Source of the DNA: Gammaproteobacteria bacterium
GTDB lineage: Bacteria; Pseudomonadota; Gammaproteobacteria; Pseudomonadales; Azotimanducaceae
Assembly: GCA_028824555.1 (NCBI GenBank)
Contig: JAPPDJ010000048.1
Location: 1-64,000 of the forward strand
Length of the DNA stretch: 64,000 nt
Reading direction: 5' to 3'
Shown: piece by piece, positions 7,863-15,560 of the stretch
Numbering within the stretch: the stretch's first letter is position 1
Layout: each line of letters opens with the position of its first letter
Notes under the pieces: model-generated
What the model was told of the DNA's origin: nothing
Databases searched by the model: none
What the model saw: the letters and a program-made list of their open reading frames with translations, nothing else
Position numbers and translations under genes: made by a program

Positions 7863-8852
7863 TCAAAAGCCGTTGATCTCTTTCATGTAGGTCCACCTAA
7901 CGCCCGCCCGTCCGAAGCCGCTCGACTCGTAGAGGGCTTGGGCAGGGGTGTTGAAGCCTGGGGTTTCCGTGTGGGCAATGGTCATGCCCTTGGCCCCCAG
8001 GCGGCGGAATCCTTCGTGGATGAGTTCGCGGGTGATGCCTCGGCCGCGGAAGGCCGGGCGCGTGCCGACGGGTTCGAAGCTGCCGGAGCGGGAGATGGGG
8101 TCGGCCCAGCAGATGCAGCAGGCGGCGAAGCGGCCGGGTTCGGCTTCCACGACCAAGTCGAGCGTTTCGTCGTAGGCGGGGCTGCCTCGCAAGGCTGCGT
8201 ACCGCTCGATGGTCCAGGAGCTTCCCACCCAAGCGGCGCGATGCACGGCCACGCGGGCGGCGATGTCGGCTTCGGCTGTGTGGCGGATTCGATAGGACGC
8301 GGGGAGGTTTGGTGGGGGCAAGGGGTCGGCGAGGTCTCGCGCATAAAGGATGGCGTGGTGCCCTGTGCGTTCGTAGCCGCGCCTGTGCAAGGCGGCAAGG
8401 CGATCGGTGTCGTTGTCGCTCGCCAGGGTCGTCAGCCAGCGCCCGCCGTGTGGTGTCCCCGGCGGCTGGCGAACGCCGGCCGCCCACTGTTTCATGTCCT
8501 GCACATCGACTAGCCACGGATATGCCGCCGGCGCTTGCTGCCGCTTCGTCTCGGCCCAGTCAAGCAGTGCATTGCCAACTTCGCCGTCCCAATCGAGGTC
8601 TGACCGCAGGTCGAGTTCGACGCCAGTGGGTGGCTCGAACCAAGCGTAGCCGGCGATGCCTTCGGCATCGAACCAGACGCGAAGCCAGCGGACCTCGCCT
8701 AGCGTCGGCAGGTGATGCAGGGGAAGCCGCCAAGCTACATCGCCCGGGCGCAGATACGCCGCGTCCGGTCGGGCGATGGCATTGCGCCCGCAGAACGCGA
8801 GCAAGTCGTCGAGGAGAGGCGACGAGAAGGGACACGACGTTGGAACACTCAT
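7863..8852 (-). CDS. GNAT-family N-acetyltransferase
   Basis: 329 residues from MSVPTSCPFSSP. The C-terminal half has the acetyl-CoA site of GNAT enzymes: FEPVGTRPAFRGRGITRELIHEGFRRL (by position about residues 262-288), where V-G-x-x-P-x-x-R-G-R-G-I holds the pyrophosphate, followed by TPGFNTPAQALYESSGF. The N-terminal half is likely a second, degenerate GNAT fold, as often seen in proteins of this size. The start was chosen because the frame upstream (to 9410) is antisense to the next gene. It faces away from the DUF1801 gene (54 bases between starts). The acceptor is unknown. Confidence 0.85.
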   Translation of the reverse strand: MSVPTSCPFSSPLLDDLLAFCGRNAIARPDAAYLRPGDVAWRLPLHHLPTLGEVRWLRVWFDAEGIAGYAWFEPPTGVELDLRSDLDWDGEVGNALLDWAETKRQQAPAAYPWLVDVQDMKQWAAGVRQPPGTPHGGRWLTTLASDNDTDRLAALHRRGYERTGHHAILYARDLADPLPPPNLPASYRIRHTAEADIAARVAVHRAAWVGSSWTIERYAALRGSPAYDETLDLVVEAEPGRFAACCICWADPISRSGSFEPVGTRPAFRGRGITRELIHEGFRRLGAKGMTIAHTETPGFNTPAQALYESSGFGRAGVRWTYMKEINGF

Positions 8853-8906
8853 GCTGTGGCGCGATGACTCCGTCCGTACACTTCGTTTCGTGTAGGTTCG
8901 TTCGGA

Positions 8907-9371
8907 GTGCGGTCGGTGGCAAGCAGAACGTCCGGCAAGTCTCGCGAGGCGGTCGTCGCGCAGGGGCCAGTGCTTCTCAGCGGCGGCAATCCGCAGATTC
9001 CGAAGGGGGATGGCGATGCGCCGGTGCAGGCGTACATTGCCGCCATGCCGGAGTGGAAGCAGGACATTGGACGGGCCTTGGATGGCCTGATCGTTCGCAC
9101 CGTGCCGGGTGTGCGCAAGGCTGTGCGGTGGAACTCGCCCTTCTATGGTGTGGAAGGTCAGGGCTGGTTTCTGAGCTACCACGTGTTCACTCGCTATGTG
9201 AAGGTTACGTTCTTCAAGGGTTCGTCGCTCGATCCGGTGCCGCCGGGGGGCGGCAAGGGCAAGGACAAGAACTCGCGCTGGATCGACATCCACGAGGACG
9301 ACCTCGACGAAGTGCAGATGACGCGGTGGGTGCAGCAGGCGGCGAAGCTGCCGGGCTGGGATCTGATTTGA
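8907..9371 (+). CDS. DUF1801 (YdhG-like) domain protein
   Basis: 154 residues from a GTG start; the leader up to about residue 35 is poorly conserved in character and a later start is possible. The core AYIAAMPEWKQDIGRALDGL, then VRKAVRWNSPFYG and a KVTFFKG strand, followed by the tail WVQQAAKLPGW, is the pattern of DUF1801 proteins, small alpha/beta proteins of unsettled function that occur in many soil and water bacteria. It is divergent from the acetyltransferase gene and ends 53 bases before the CoA-transferase start, so it may share a transcript with that gene. Confidence 0.8.
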   Translation: MRSVASRTSGKSREAVVAQGPVLLSGGNPQIPKGDGDAPVQAYIAAMPEWKQDIGRALDGLIVRTVPGVRKAVRWNSPFYGVEGQGWFLSYHVFTRYVKVTFFKGSSLDPVPPGGGKGKDKNSRWIDIHEDDLDEVQMTRWVQQAAKLPGWDLI

Positions 9372-9424
9372 CCCTTCACGATGCGAATGCCCATGGCGTT
9401 CGCCTTTCATGCAAAACTAACGCC

Positions 9425-11929
9425 ATGCCCGACGCTGCATCGAACACGCCACTTCACGGTGTGCGCGTGATGGACTTGAGCCGCCATGTTGCCGGACCAT
9501 ATGCGAGCTATCTGCTGGCGCAGTTCGGGGCGGATGTGGTGAAGGTTGAGCCTGCGGGGGGAGACCCGAGCCGTGGCTTCGGCCCGTTCCCGAACGATGA
9601 TCCCCATCCGGAGCGATCTGGCCTGTTCTTGCACCTCAACCGCAACAAGCGATCGGTTGTGCTTGACGCCGAGGCTGACGCAAGCCGGATTCGCGATCTG
9701 GCGGCTGGTGCGGACGTGCTGATCGAGGATTTTGCTCCGGGCGAGGCCGAGCGCTGGGGCTGGGGCTTCGAGGCGGTTACCGACACCAATCCTGGGCTCG
9801 TGATGGTCTCCATCACGCCCTTCGGCCAGACAGGTCCGTACCGCGACTACCGAGCTTCTGAACTGACTCTCCAAGCCATCGGCGGCCCCCTCGTGAGCAA
9901 TGGCCATGCCGAGCGCGAGCCGCTGAAGCTTGGCGGCCACTACGCGCTGTACCACGCCGGACTCACGGCGGCGTTGGCGACGACCATGGCACTGTCGCGG
10001 GCCGAGAGAACCGGTCACGGCGACTGGATCGACCTGTCCGTTTTCGAGTGCCAGGCAGGGTGCCGAGACCGGCGCAGCATCCAGTTGACCATCGCGGCCT
10101 ACACCGGCCACTGCGGTGGTCGGCTGGCGGACGTCCGACGGGCGCTGGGGATTGGCGTGCGCCGCTGTGCCGACGGTTACATCAACATCATGGGTGCCGG
10201 CGTCAAACGACTGCCGCGGCTCTTGGCGATGATCGGTGCGCCGGGCGCCGATCAGGTGGACCCGCTGCACATCGATCCCGCACAGCAAGAGATGCTTGAA
10301 CGCCTCTACTCCGACTGGCTGGCAGAGCGGCCGAAGCGCGAAGCCATGCAGGAAGCCCAGGCGCACGGATTGCTGGCGGGCACTTTCAACACCATTGCCG
10401 ACGTGGTGAACGATCCGCACTATCGCCAGCGCAGGGCCTGGGACGAGTTGGAACATCCGGTCGCTGGGCGTCTCACCTATCCCGGACGCCCGTTCAAGAT
10501 GTCAGCGGCATCGCGCGCGGCGCCTGTGCGTGCGCCGCTCCTGAACGAACACGAAGGGACGGCTTTGCCTGTTCGCCGTAACGGTCGGGCGACTACGGCG
10601 CGGAGCGAAGACCAGCCGCTGCCGCTCGAAGGCATCCGCGTTGCAGAGATCACCGTGGTCTGGGCCGGCCCGCACGTTACGCAACTGCTCGCCGAGTGGG
10701 GCGCTGACGTGATCCGCATCGAGCCGGCGAATCGGGTGCAGCCGTTCACGCGCGGGATGGAGCAGGTGCCAACCCCAGCGCGCGTTCGCGAGCTGGTCGA
10801 ACGCGGCGCTCCGGTGGGTTATCCGGATGGCGACCCCGGCGCCGACCCGTGGAACCGCAGTGCCTCCTTCAACTCCCACGCCCGCAACAAGCGCTCCATG
10901 ACGTGCGACATCATGACGCCCGAAGGCCGGGAAGCAGTGCTGAAGCTGGTCGCGGAATGCGACGTGCTGGTGGAGAACAACGTCCCAGAGACGATTGACA
11001 AGGCCGGCCTCGACTACGCCTCGCTCGCCAAGGTAAATCCCCGACTAATCATGCTTCGCATGCCGGCATTTGCCTTGGACGGCCCGTATCGAGACTTTCG
11101 CGCCTTTGGCCTGCACGTGGAGGCGATGGTGGGGCACACCCTGCTGCGCGGCTATCCCGATGCCGGCCCGGAGGTGTTGAGCGAGTCGCTTGCCAGCGAT
11201 GGCATCTCCGGCGTGCAAGGCGCGTTTGCCGTCATGCTGGCGCTGCGCCATCGACAGCGCACCGGCAAGGGCCAACTCATCGAACAGCCGTTGACAGAGG
11301 GTTTTCTGCCCGTGCTTGGCGAGTTCATCATGGACGCGACCATGAACGGCCGCGACACGCCACCGCAAGGCAATGCGCACCGCCACCACGCGCCGCACAA
11401 CGTATACCCATGCCGAGGGGACGACAACTGGATCGCCATCGATGTCGCAACCGACGCCGAGTTCGTCGCGCTCTGCGACGTGCTCGGGGTGCCGGAACTC
11501 GCGACAGATGAGCGCTTCGCATCAGCCGCCGCACGACGCCAGCATGTGACAACGCTGGACGCCCTGCTCGGCGCCGTGTGCAGTTCGCTGGACAAGGAGG
11601 CTTTGTTTCACGAACTGCAACGAGCCGGCGTTTGCGCCGCACCAACCCGCAATGCCGTCGAGGCGCTCAGCGACGTGCATCTACAGGATCGCGGGTTCTT
11701 CGAGGCCCTGCCCACTGCGGACGAAGGCAAGCCGTTCCGCTATCCGGGCCTGACCTTTCGCATGAGGCGCACGCCCAATGCCTTGCGCTCGCCGCCGGCA
11801 CGGCTCGGCGAACACAACCGCGAAATCTACTGCGACTTGCTCGGCTACAGCGAAACCGAGCTAGCGAAGCTCGAAGCACGCGGCCTTGCAGCGACGAAGT
11901 TCCCGGCGAGCATCTGGAGGCCGCCCTAG
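9425..11929 (+). CDS. Two-domain CaiB/BaiF (family III) CoA-transferase
   Basis: 834 residues holding two full CaiB-type halves in tandem. The first (about 1-380) opens with HGVRVMDLSRHVAGPYASYL and VVKVEPAGGDPSR; the second (about 395-834) opens with LEGIRVAEITVVWAGPHVTQ and VIRIEPANR. Family III enzymes move CoA between carboxylic acids through an aspartyl-CoA intermediate and normally work as interlocked dimers, so a fused pair could form that dimer within one chain. At the place of the catalytic Asp both halves seem to carry Glu (VFECQ, E208; LTEGF, E625), by my alignment. The start ATG is chosen because the open frame upstream overlaps two other genes. Substrate unknown; the two downstream CoA-linked genes are far away. 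Confidence 0.88.
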   Translation: MPDAASNTPLHGVRVMDLSRHVAGPYASYLLAQFGADVVKVEPAGGDPSRGFGPFPNDDPHPERSGLFLHLNRNKRSVVLDAEADASRIRDLAAGADVLIEDFAPGEAERWGWGFEAVTDTNPGLVMVSITPFGQTGPYRDYRASELTLQAIGGPLVSNGHAEREPLKLGGHYALYHAGLTAALATTMALSRAERTGHGDWIDLSVFECQAGCRDRRSIQLTIAAYTGHCGGRLADVRRALGIGVRRCADGYINIMGAGVKRLPRLLAMIGAPGADQVDPLHIDPAQQEMLERLYSDWLAERPKREAMQEAQAHGLLAGTFNTIADVVNDPHYRQRRAWDELEHPVAGRLTYPGRPFKMSAASRAAPVRAPLLNEHEGTALPVRRNGRATTARSEDQPLPLEGIRVAEITVVWAGPHVTQLLAEWGADVIRIEPANRVQPFTRGMEQVPTPARVRELVERGAPVGYPDGDPGADPWNRSASFNSHARNKRSMTCDIMTPEGREAVLKLVAECDVLVENNVPETIDKAGLDYASLAKVNPRLIMLRMPAFALDGPYRDFRAFGLHVEAMVGHTLLRGYPDAGPEVLSESLASDGISGVQGAFAVMLALRHRQRTGKGQLIEQPLTEGFLPVLGEFIMDATMNGRDTPPQGNAHRHHAPHNVYPCRGDDNWIAIDVATDAEFVALCDVLGVPELATDERFASAAARRQHVTTLDALLGAVCSSLDKEALFHELQRAGVCAAPTRNAVEALSDVHLQDRGFFEALPTADEGKPFRYPGLTFRMRRTPNALRSPPARLGEHNREIYCDLLGYSETELAKLEARGLAATKFPASIWRPP

Positions 11930-12175
11930 TGCCAGGACATCAAGGGGAACGGGGGATTCGGAGGGAGGGCGTCCCGCCCTCCAGAAGCACCGGCCATGTC
12001 CGATAGGCTCCTCGCGTTGGTGGCGTCGTTTGAGGCTGTCGCTTTGTTGGCACTGTCTGGGACGCATGTTGCGGTGGCCTTCGCCCGCTCTGCTGCGTGC
12101 GCGCCTTCGGCACGCTTGGAGGGCGGGACGCCCTCCCTCCGAAGGCCCGCGCCAAGTCCGACAGGCTGCTGGCGC
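11930..12175 (-). repeat. Family B2 composite palindrome element, copy 1
   Basis: Read on the minus strand this stretch runs CTGTCGGACTTGG, hairpin arm (stem GGAGGGCG-TCC-CGCCCTCC), about 130 bases of core with ACCGCAACATGCGTCCC and CGCGAGGAGCC, the inverted arm, then CCCCTTGATGTCCTGGCAC. The same order of blocks, with many shared bases, occurs at about 58514-58756 on the plus strand. It starts directly after the stop codon of the CoA-transferase gene and fills nearly the whole 307-base gap to the GST gene; nothing else is seen there. Confidence 0.8.
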
Positions 12176-12236
12176 GCCCTGAAGGGCGGGTCGGCAGTCT
12201 CCCGGAGCAGCCGAGTCAATTGCAGGGAGAAACGAA

Positions 12237-13037
12237 GTGGCAGCACCAGTTTTGAGAGTTTTCTCGTATTTGCCGAACCCGCGGGTGTGGAAGGCCTTGA
12301 TCGCGGCGGATCTCTGCGGCGTCGAAGTGGAGGTGAGCGGCGACAAAGGGGCGAATCTCGGCTCGTGGCTCTGGGATTACGAGGCGCGGCCGCTCGATGA
12401 GCAGGAACGCACGGCGGACAGCCCGCACGCGCGCATGGGACGCAGGGGCTTTTCGGGGACACTCTTCAAAACCGATGCCTTCCTCGCCGCGCATCCGTTC
12501 GGAACGGTGCCGGCGGCGTTCAGCCCGGGTGGCGAGGTGGGCATCTTCGAGTCGAACAGCATTCTGCGCGCCGTTGCCCGACAGGGGGCGGGCGCTCGCT
12601 CGCTGTATGGGCGCGATGACTACGAGGCTTCGAGGATCGACAGCTTTCTCGACGCGAATCTCGTGTTTGCGCGGGAAGCGCAGGTGTATCTGCTGGGGAT
12701 GCGCGAGCCGGATGCCGCCACGCACGAGCGGATGGCTGCTGCCTACGAGTTCTATCTCGCCGGTGTCGAGAGCGCGCTTGGTCGCACGGCATACCTTGTT
12801 GGCGACGAGTTGAGCATCGCCGACATCTCGTTCGTGTGCGACTTCGCCCAGTTTCTGCGCGAAGGCCACTACGAAGACGAGCTCACCAAGGCCGGCCTGC
12901 CGCTCGTCAGCCGCGGCGGTGCCGCCGAGCATCCCAAGGCATATGCCCACATGCTGCGACTCAGCGAAACCGATGCATTCGCGAAACACATGGGGACGTA
13001 TCTCAACTGGTATCGCCGCAAGGTGGCGGCCGGATGA
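12237..13037 (+). CDS. Glutathione S-transferase family protein
   Basis: 266 residues from a GTG preceded by GGGAGA. The thioredoxin-like N-domain (APVLRVFSYLPNPRVWKALIAADLCGVEVEV) leads to an acidic SNAIL/TRAIL-type glutathione-binding turn seen as FESNSILRAVAR (about 101-112), and the all-helical C-domain follows (SFLDANLVFAREAQVYL; YLVGDELSIADISFVCDFA, where the N-capping box S-x-x-D is clear). There is no Cys, Ser or Tyr at a recognisable N-terminal catalytic place. It may be a detoxification or isomerase enzyme, or, as for many fungal-like GSTs, related to elongation factor 1B gamma. Nothing in the context settles the substrate. Confidence 0.82.
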   Translation: MAAPVLRVFSYLPNPRVWKALIAADLCGVEVEVSGDKGANLGSWLWDYEARPLDEQERTADSPHARMGRRGFSGTLFKTDAFLAAHPFGTVPAAFSPGGEVGIFESNSILRAVARQGAGARSLYGRDDYEASRIDSFLDANLVFAREAQVYLLGMREPDAATHERMAAAYEFYLAGVESALGRTAYLVGDELSIADISFVCDFAQFLREGHYEDELTKAGLPLVSRGGAAEHPKAYAHMLRLSETDAFAKHMGTYLNWYRRKVAAG

Positions 13038-13046
13038 CGATCCATT

Positions 13047-13193
13047 GGGGCGAGGGCGTCTCGCCCTCGCTCGCGCCGCAAGGCGCGTCTATGAAAGAGT
13101 CAATGCCTGTGGACCGTAGTGTCCTTCTCTACACCCAGACGCATTGCCGAAGCGCGCCTGTCGGTGCGTGCGAGGGCGAGACGCCCTCGCCCC
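13047..13193. repeat. Family B paired-palindrome element
   Basis: Inverted arms at 13047-13070 and 13170-13193 (stem GCGAGGGCG/CGCCCTCGC) flank a core with CGCGCCGCAAGGCGCG and GCGCGCCTGTCGG. It lies between the GST and methyltransferase genes and fills most of 13038-13275. Confidence 0.75.
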
Positions 13194-13275
13194 AAAACGC
13201 CCTCGTATCGTCGAGTCCTCCTTGCCTCGTAAGGCGCGTAAGATTGCCGCAGGACGGCAAGGAGCAGAGCGTCCG

Positions 13276-14271
13276 ATGATTCTCGACCAGGAGCTTGCCG
13301 ATGGCGATCTCATCGTCCTCGATGGTGCCATCGGCTCCGAGATCGAGCGGTACGCCGGGCGGCTGGACGGCGCGGCGTGGTGCGGGATGGCGAGTCGCAC
13401 GCATCCCGACACGGTGCGGCAGGTGCACGAGTCGTACCTCGAAGCCGGTGCCGATGTGATCACCGCCAACACCTTCGCCACCTGTCGGCATGTGCTCGAT
13501 GCGGTGGGCTTTGGCGACGAGTCGGCGGCCATCACGCGACGCGGCGTGGAGCTGGCGCGGGAAGCGCTGGATCGCGTTGCGCCGGGGCGGCCCGTGGCGA
13601 TAGCCGGCTCTCTGTCCAACACTATTGCCTGGGTGCCTGGAACCATCATGGCCGATCCCGAGCATCTGCCATCGCCGGAGCAGGAGGCGGCGAACTATCG
13701 AGAGATGGCGGAGGCGCTGGCCGAAGCAGGTTGCGACTTGCTGCTTTTGGAGATGATGCAGGACATTCACCATGCGACCCGTCTCATGGAGGCGGCTGTC
13801 GCCACCGGGTTGCCGGTTTGGGTGGGCATCAGCACCAGCCGGGGTGCCGACGGCAGGATGTTCGGCTGGGACATGTCTGCCGAGGAACGCCCAAATCTGC
13901 CTGATGACTTCAAGCGGCACCCGACCGAACCCTTGGAGACCATCATCGATGCGCTTTGCGCAATGGGGCCGCAGGCGGTCGGCATCATGCACAGTTCCTT
14001 TCTCTCCACGACGCCCGGCCTTGAGGTGCTGTTCGAGCGATGGAATGGGCCGGTGATGGCCTATCCGGAGGCGCTCGGCTTCGACGCCGTGACCAATGGC
14101 CCGATGCCCGTCGCTCCGGACGACTTCGCCAGCCATTGCCGGGACTGGGTCGAGCATGGGGTTCAGATCATCGGCGGGTGCTGCGGCACGACGATTCACC
14201 ACATCCGGGCCATGGTGGACAACTTGCCCGAACGGCCGGGTGAAAGGTCGCTCGCGACCAGGGGCTCTTGA
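13276..14271 (+). CDS. Homocysteine S-methyltransferase-like protein
   Basis: 331 residues from the ATG at MILDQELADGDLIVLDGAIGSE; the frame upstream is repeat sequence. The TIM barrel of the family is evident: LDGAIGSEIER, the turn ADVITANTFAT and the C-terminal zinc pair GGCCGTT (C302, C303). The third zinc ligand normally sits in a G-x-N-C motif; here that place reads VGIMHSSF with H239, so zinc binding may differ or another donor group may be used. Such enzymes move a methyl group from S-methylmethionine, betaine-like donors or AdoMet to homocysteine. Its stop overlaps the start of the next PhyH gene by one base (TGATG), so the pair probably serves one pathway, perhaps breakdown of a methylated compound; that is inference. 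Confidence 0.83.
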   Translation: MILDQELADGDLIVLDGAIGSEIERYAGRLDGAAWCGMASRTHPDTVRQVHESYLEAGADVITANTFATCRHVLDAVGFGDESAAITRRGVELAREALDRVAPGRPVAIAGSLSNTIAWVPGTIMADPEHLPSPEQEAANYREMAEALAEAGCDLLLLEMMQDIHHATRLMEAAVATGLPVWVGISTSRGADGRMFGWDMSAEERPNLPDDFKRHPTEPLETIIDALCAMGPQAVGIMHSSFLSTTPGLEVLFERWNGPVMAYPEALGFDAVTNGPMPVAPDDFASHCRDWVEHGVQIIGGCCGTTIHHIRAMVDNLPERPGERSLATRGS

Positions 14272-15377
14272 TGGACTATCTCGCGGCAGGCGAGGAACGT
14301 GCCTATGCGCTGGGCAATCGTGGGCCTCTACGATTCGCCAACGATGGCACGCTCGACCCCGATGTGCTGGCTTCCTATTGGCAACACGGGTTCTATGTCT
14401 TCGAGGACGTGCTTGGTGACGAGGAGCTCGGCGATTTGCGTTCGGAACTCGCCGAACTCCTCGATCGCGCACCCGTTGCGCCAGACGCAGACCTCGACCG
14501 CCACGGCCGGCGCGCTTTCGGCGACGCGTTCACGACGCCGGTGTTCTCGTTCGGCAAGCCGCTTTCCGACCCCTACGGCGGCACCGATGCGAACTACGGT
14601 CGCCATCCGGCGAAGATGTCGGAACCGAAGCCAGCCGAAGACGCGCCGGCCCACACCGTCTTCTTCATCAACAGCATCCTGCAAGTGATGGATTCGTGCC
14701 TGCGCCTATACGGCCATCCGCAACTGCTCAAGGTGACGGAGGCCATCAACGGCGAGGACTTCGCGCCCTTCGGCGACTCCATCTGGATCAAGGAGCCGGG
14801 CCTCGGCACCTCGGTGGCGTGGCATCAGGACGGCACCACGCACTGGAACCATCCGCAGTGGGACGAGGGCATCCACGGCTTCAACTTCATGGCGCAGCTT
14901 TGGCGAACCACGCCGGAGAACGCGCTCTGGGTCGTGCCGGGCAGCCACAAGCGCGGCAAGATCGACATCAAGGCGGAAGTGAAGGCGTGCGGCAGCGACC
15001 GCCTGCCAGATGCGGTGCCGATGTTGTGCGAACCCGGCGACATCGCCATCTGCAACCGTCAGGCATTGCACGGCTCCTTCGCCAACACCTCGGGGGACCG
15101 CCGCGTCTCCATCGTCTTCGGCTTCCACCGCCGCGATGCGGTGTTGAATGTGGCGAAGCGGCGGCCCAATGGCGACGCGGTGGTGTACGACGAAACCCGC
15201 ATCCACCAACGCTCGCGAGTCATTGGGCTCGCCATCGACGCCAGGGCGCAACGGTTCCCGGAGGAGGTGCGGTACCGCTACCAACCCCTTGCCGGCGAGG
15301 AGGCCGAGAACCGCTGGAATGACGAGACCCGGCAGACCGTGCTCAAGAACTACAACCTGCTGAATCTCGGGATCTGA
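14271..15377 (+). CDS. Phytanoyl-CoA dioxygenase family protein, no. 2
   Basis: 368 residues from the ATG that overlaps the methyltransferase stop (TGATG); a TTG three bases earlier is possible. Iron ligands are visible as H185-x-D187 in AWHQDGTTHW and H267 in ALHGSFANTS, with the 2-oxoglutarate arginine in GDRRVSIVF. The region between, VVPGSHKRGKID, is the typical PhyH loop before the distal histidine. The protein would hydroxylate a small organic substrate using oxygen and 2-oxoglutarate in the cytoplasm. Translational coupling to the methyltransferase suggests that both act on one compound. It converges on the glycosyltransferase gene across a hairpin that can stop transcription both ways. 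Confidence 0.87.
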   Translation: MDYLAAGEERAYALGNRGPLRFANDGTLDPDVLASYWQHGFYVFEDVLGDEELGDLRSELAELLDRAPVAPDADLDRHGRRAFGDAFTTPVFSFGKPLSDPYGGTDANYGRHPAKMSEPKPAEDAPAHTVFFINSILQVMDSCLRLYGHPQLLKVTEAINGEDFAPFGDSIWIKEPGLGTSVAWHQDGTTHWNHPQWDEGIHGFNFMAQLWRTTPENALWVVPGSHKRGKIDIKAEVKACGSDRLPDAVPMLCEPGDIAICNRQALHGSFANTSGDRRVSIVFGFHRRDAVLNVAKRRPNGDAVVYDETRIHQRSRVIGLAIDARAQRFPEEVRYRYQPLAGEEAENRWNDETRQTVLKNYNLLNLGI

Positions 15378-15462
15378 CAGCTCTTGCTGTCGGGGCAAAG
15401 TGGCGCGGGGCTTGGGGCTGGGCTATCTGGTGAGGAGCGGGGGATTGGTGGGATGGGTGGGC

Positions 15463-15524
15463 GGCCCCCCTCCGAGAAAAGGCGAGGACGCCTTTTCTCG
15501 ACTCCCCCTCGAGGGGGGAGTGAC
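15463..15524. terminator. Family D double hairpin between convergent genes
   Basis: Two hairpins in a row: GAGAAAAGGCG / GCCTTTTCTC (15474-15499) and ACTCCCCCTC / GAGGGGGGAGT (15501-15521). They lie between convergent genes and could end transcription from both sides, although there is no long T run. The same double hairpin occurs at 17596-17644, 17709-17758 and, in part, at 33248-33302 with changed but still paired stem bases. Confidence 0.55.
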
Positions 15525-15560
15525 GTGTGCGGGCTTTTGCCAACGTGGTCCTTGGCCCCA

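Noticed and set aside
8309-9424. N-terminal extension of the CoA-transferase frame
   Set aside because: Antisense to the acetyltransferase and out of frame with the DUF1801 gene; family proteins begin at the ATG at 9425.
9407-10456. Long open frame on the minus strand opposite the CoA-transferase
   Set aside because: It has no domain pattern, lies fully antisense to a clear gene and is what GC-rich codon use produces by chance.
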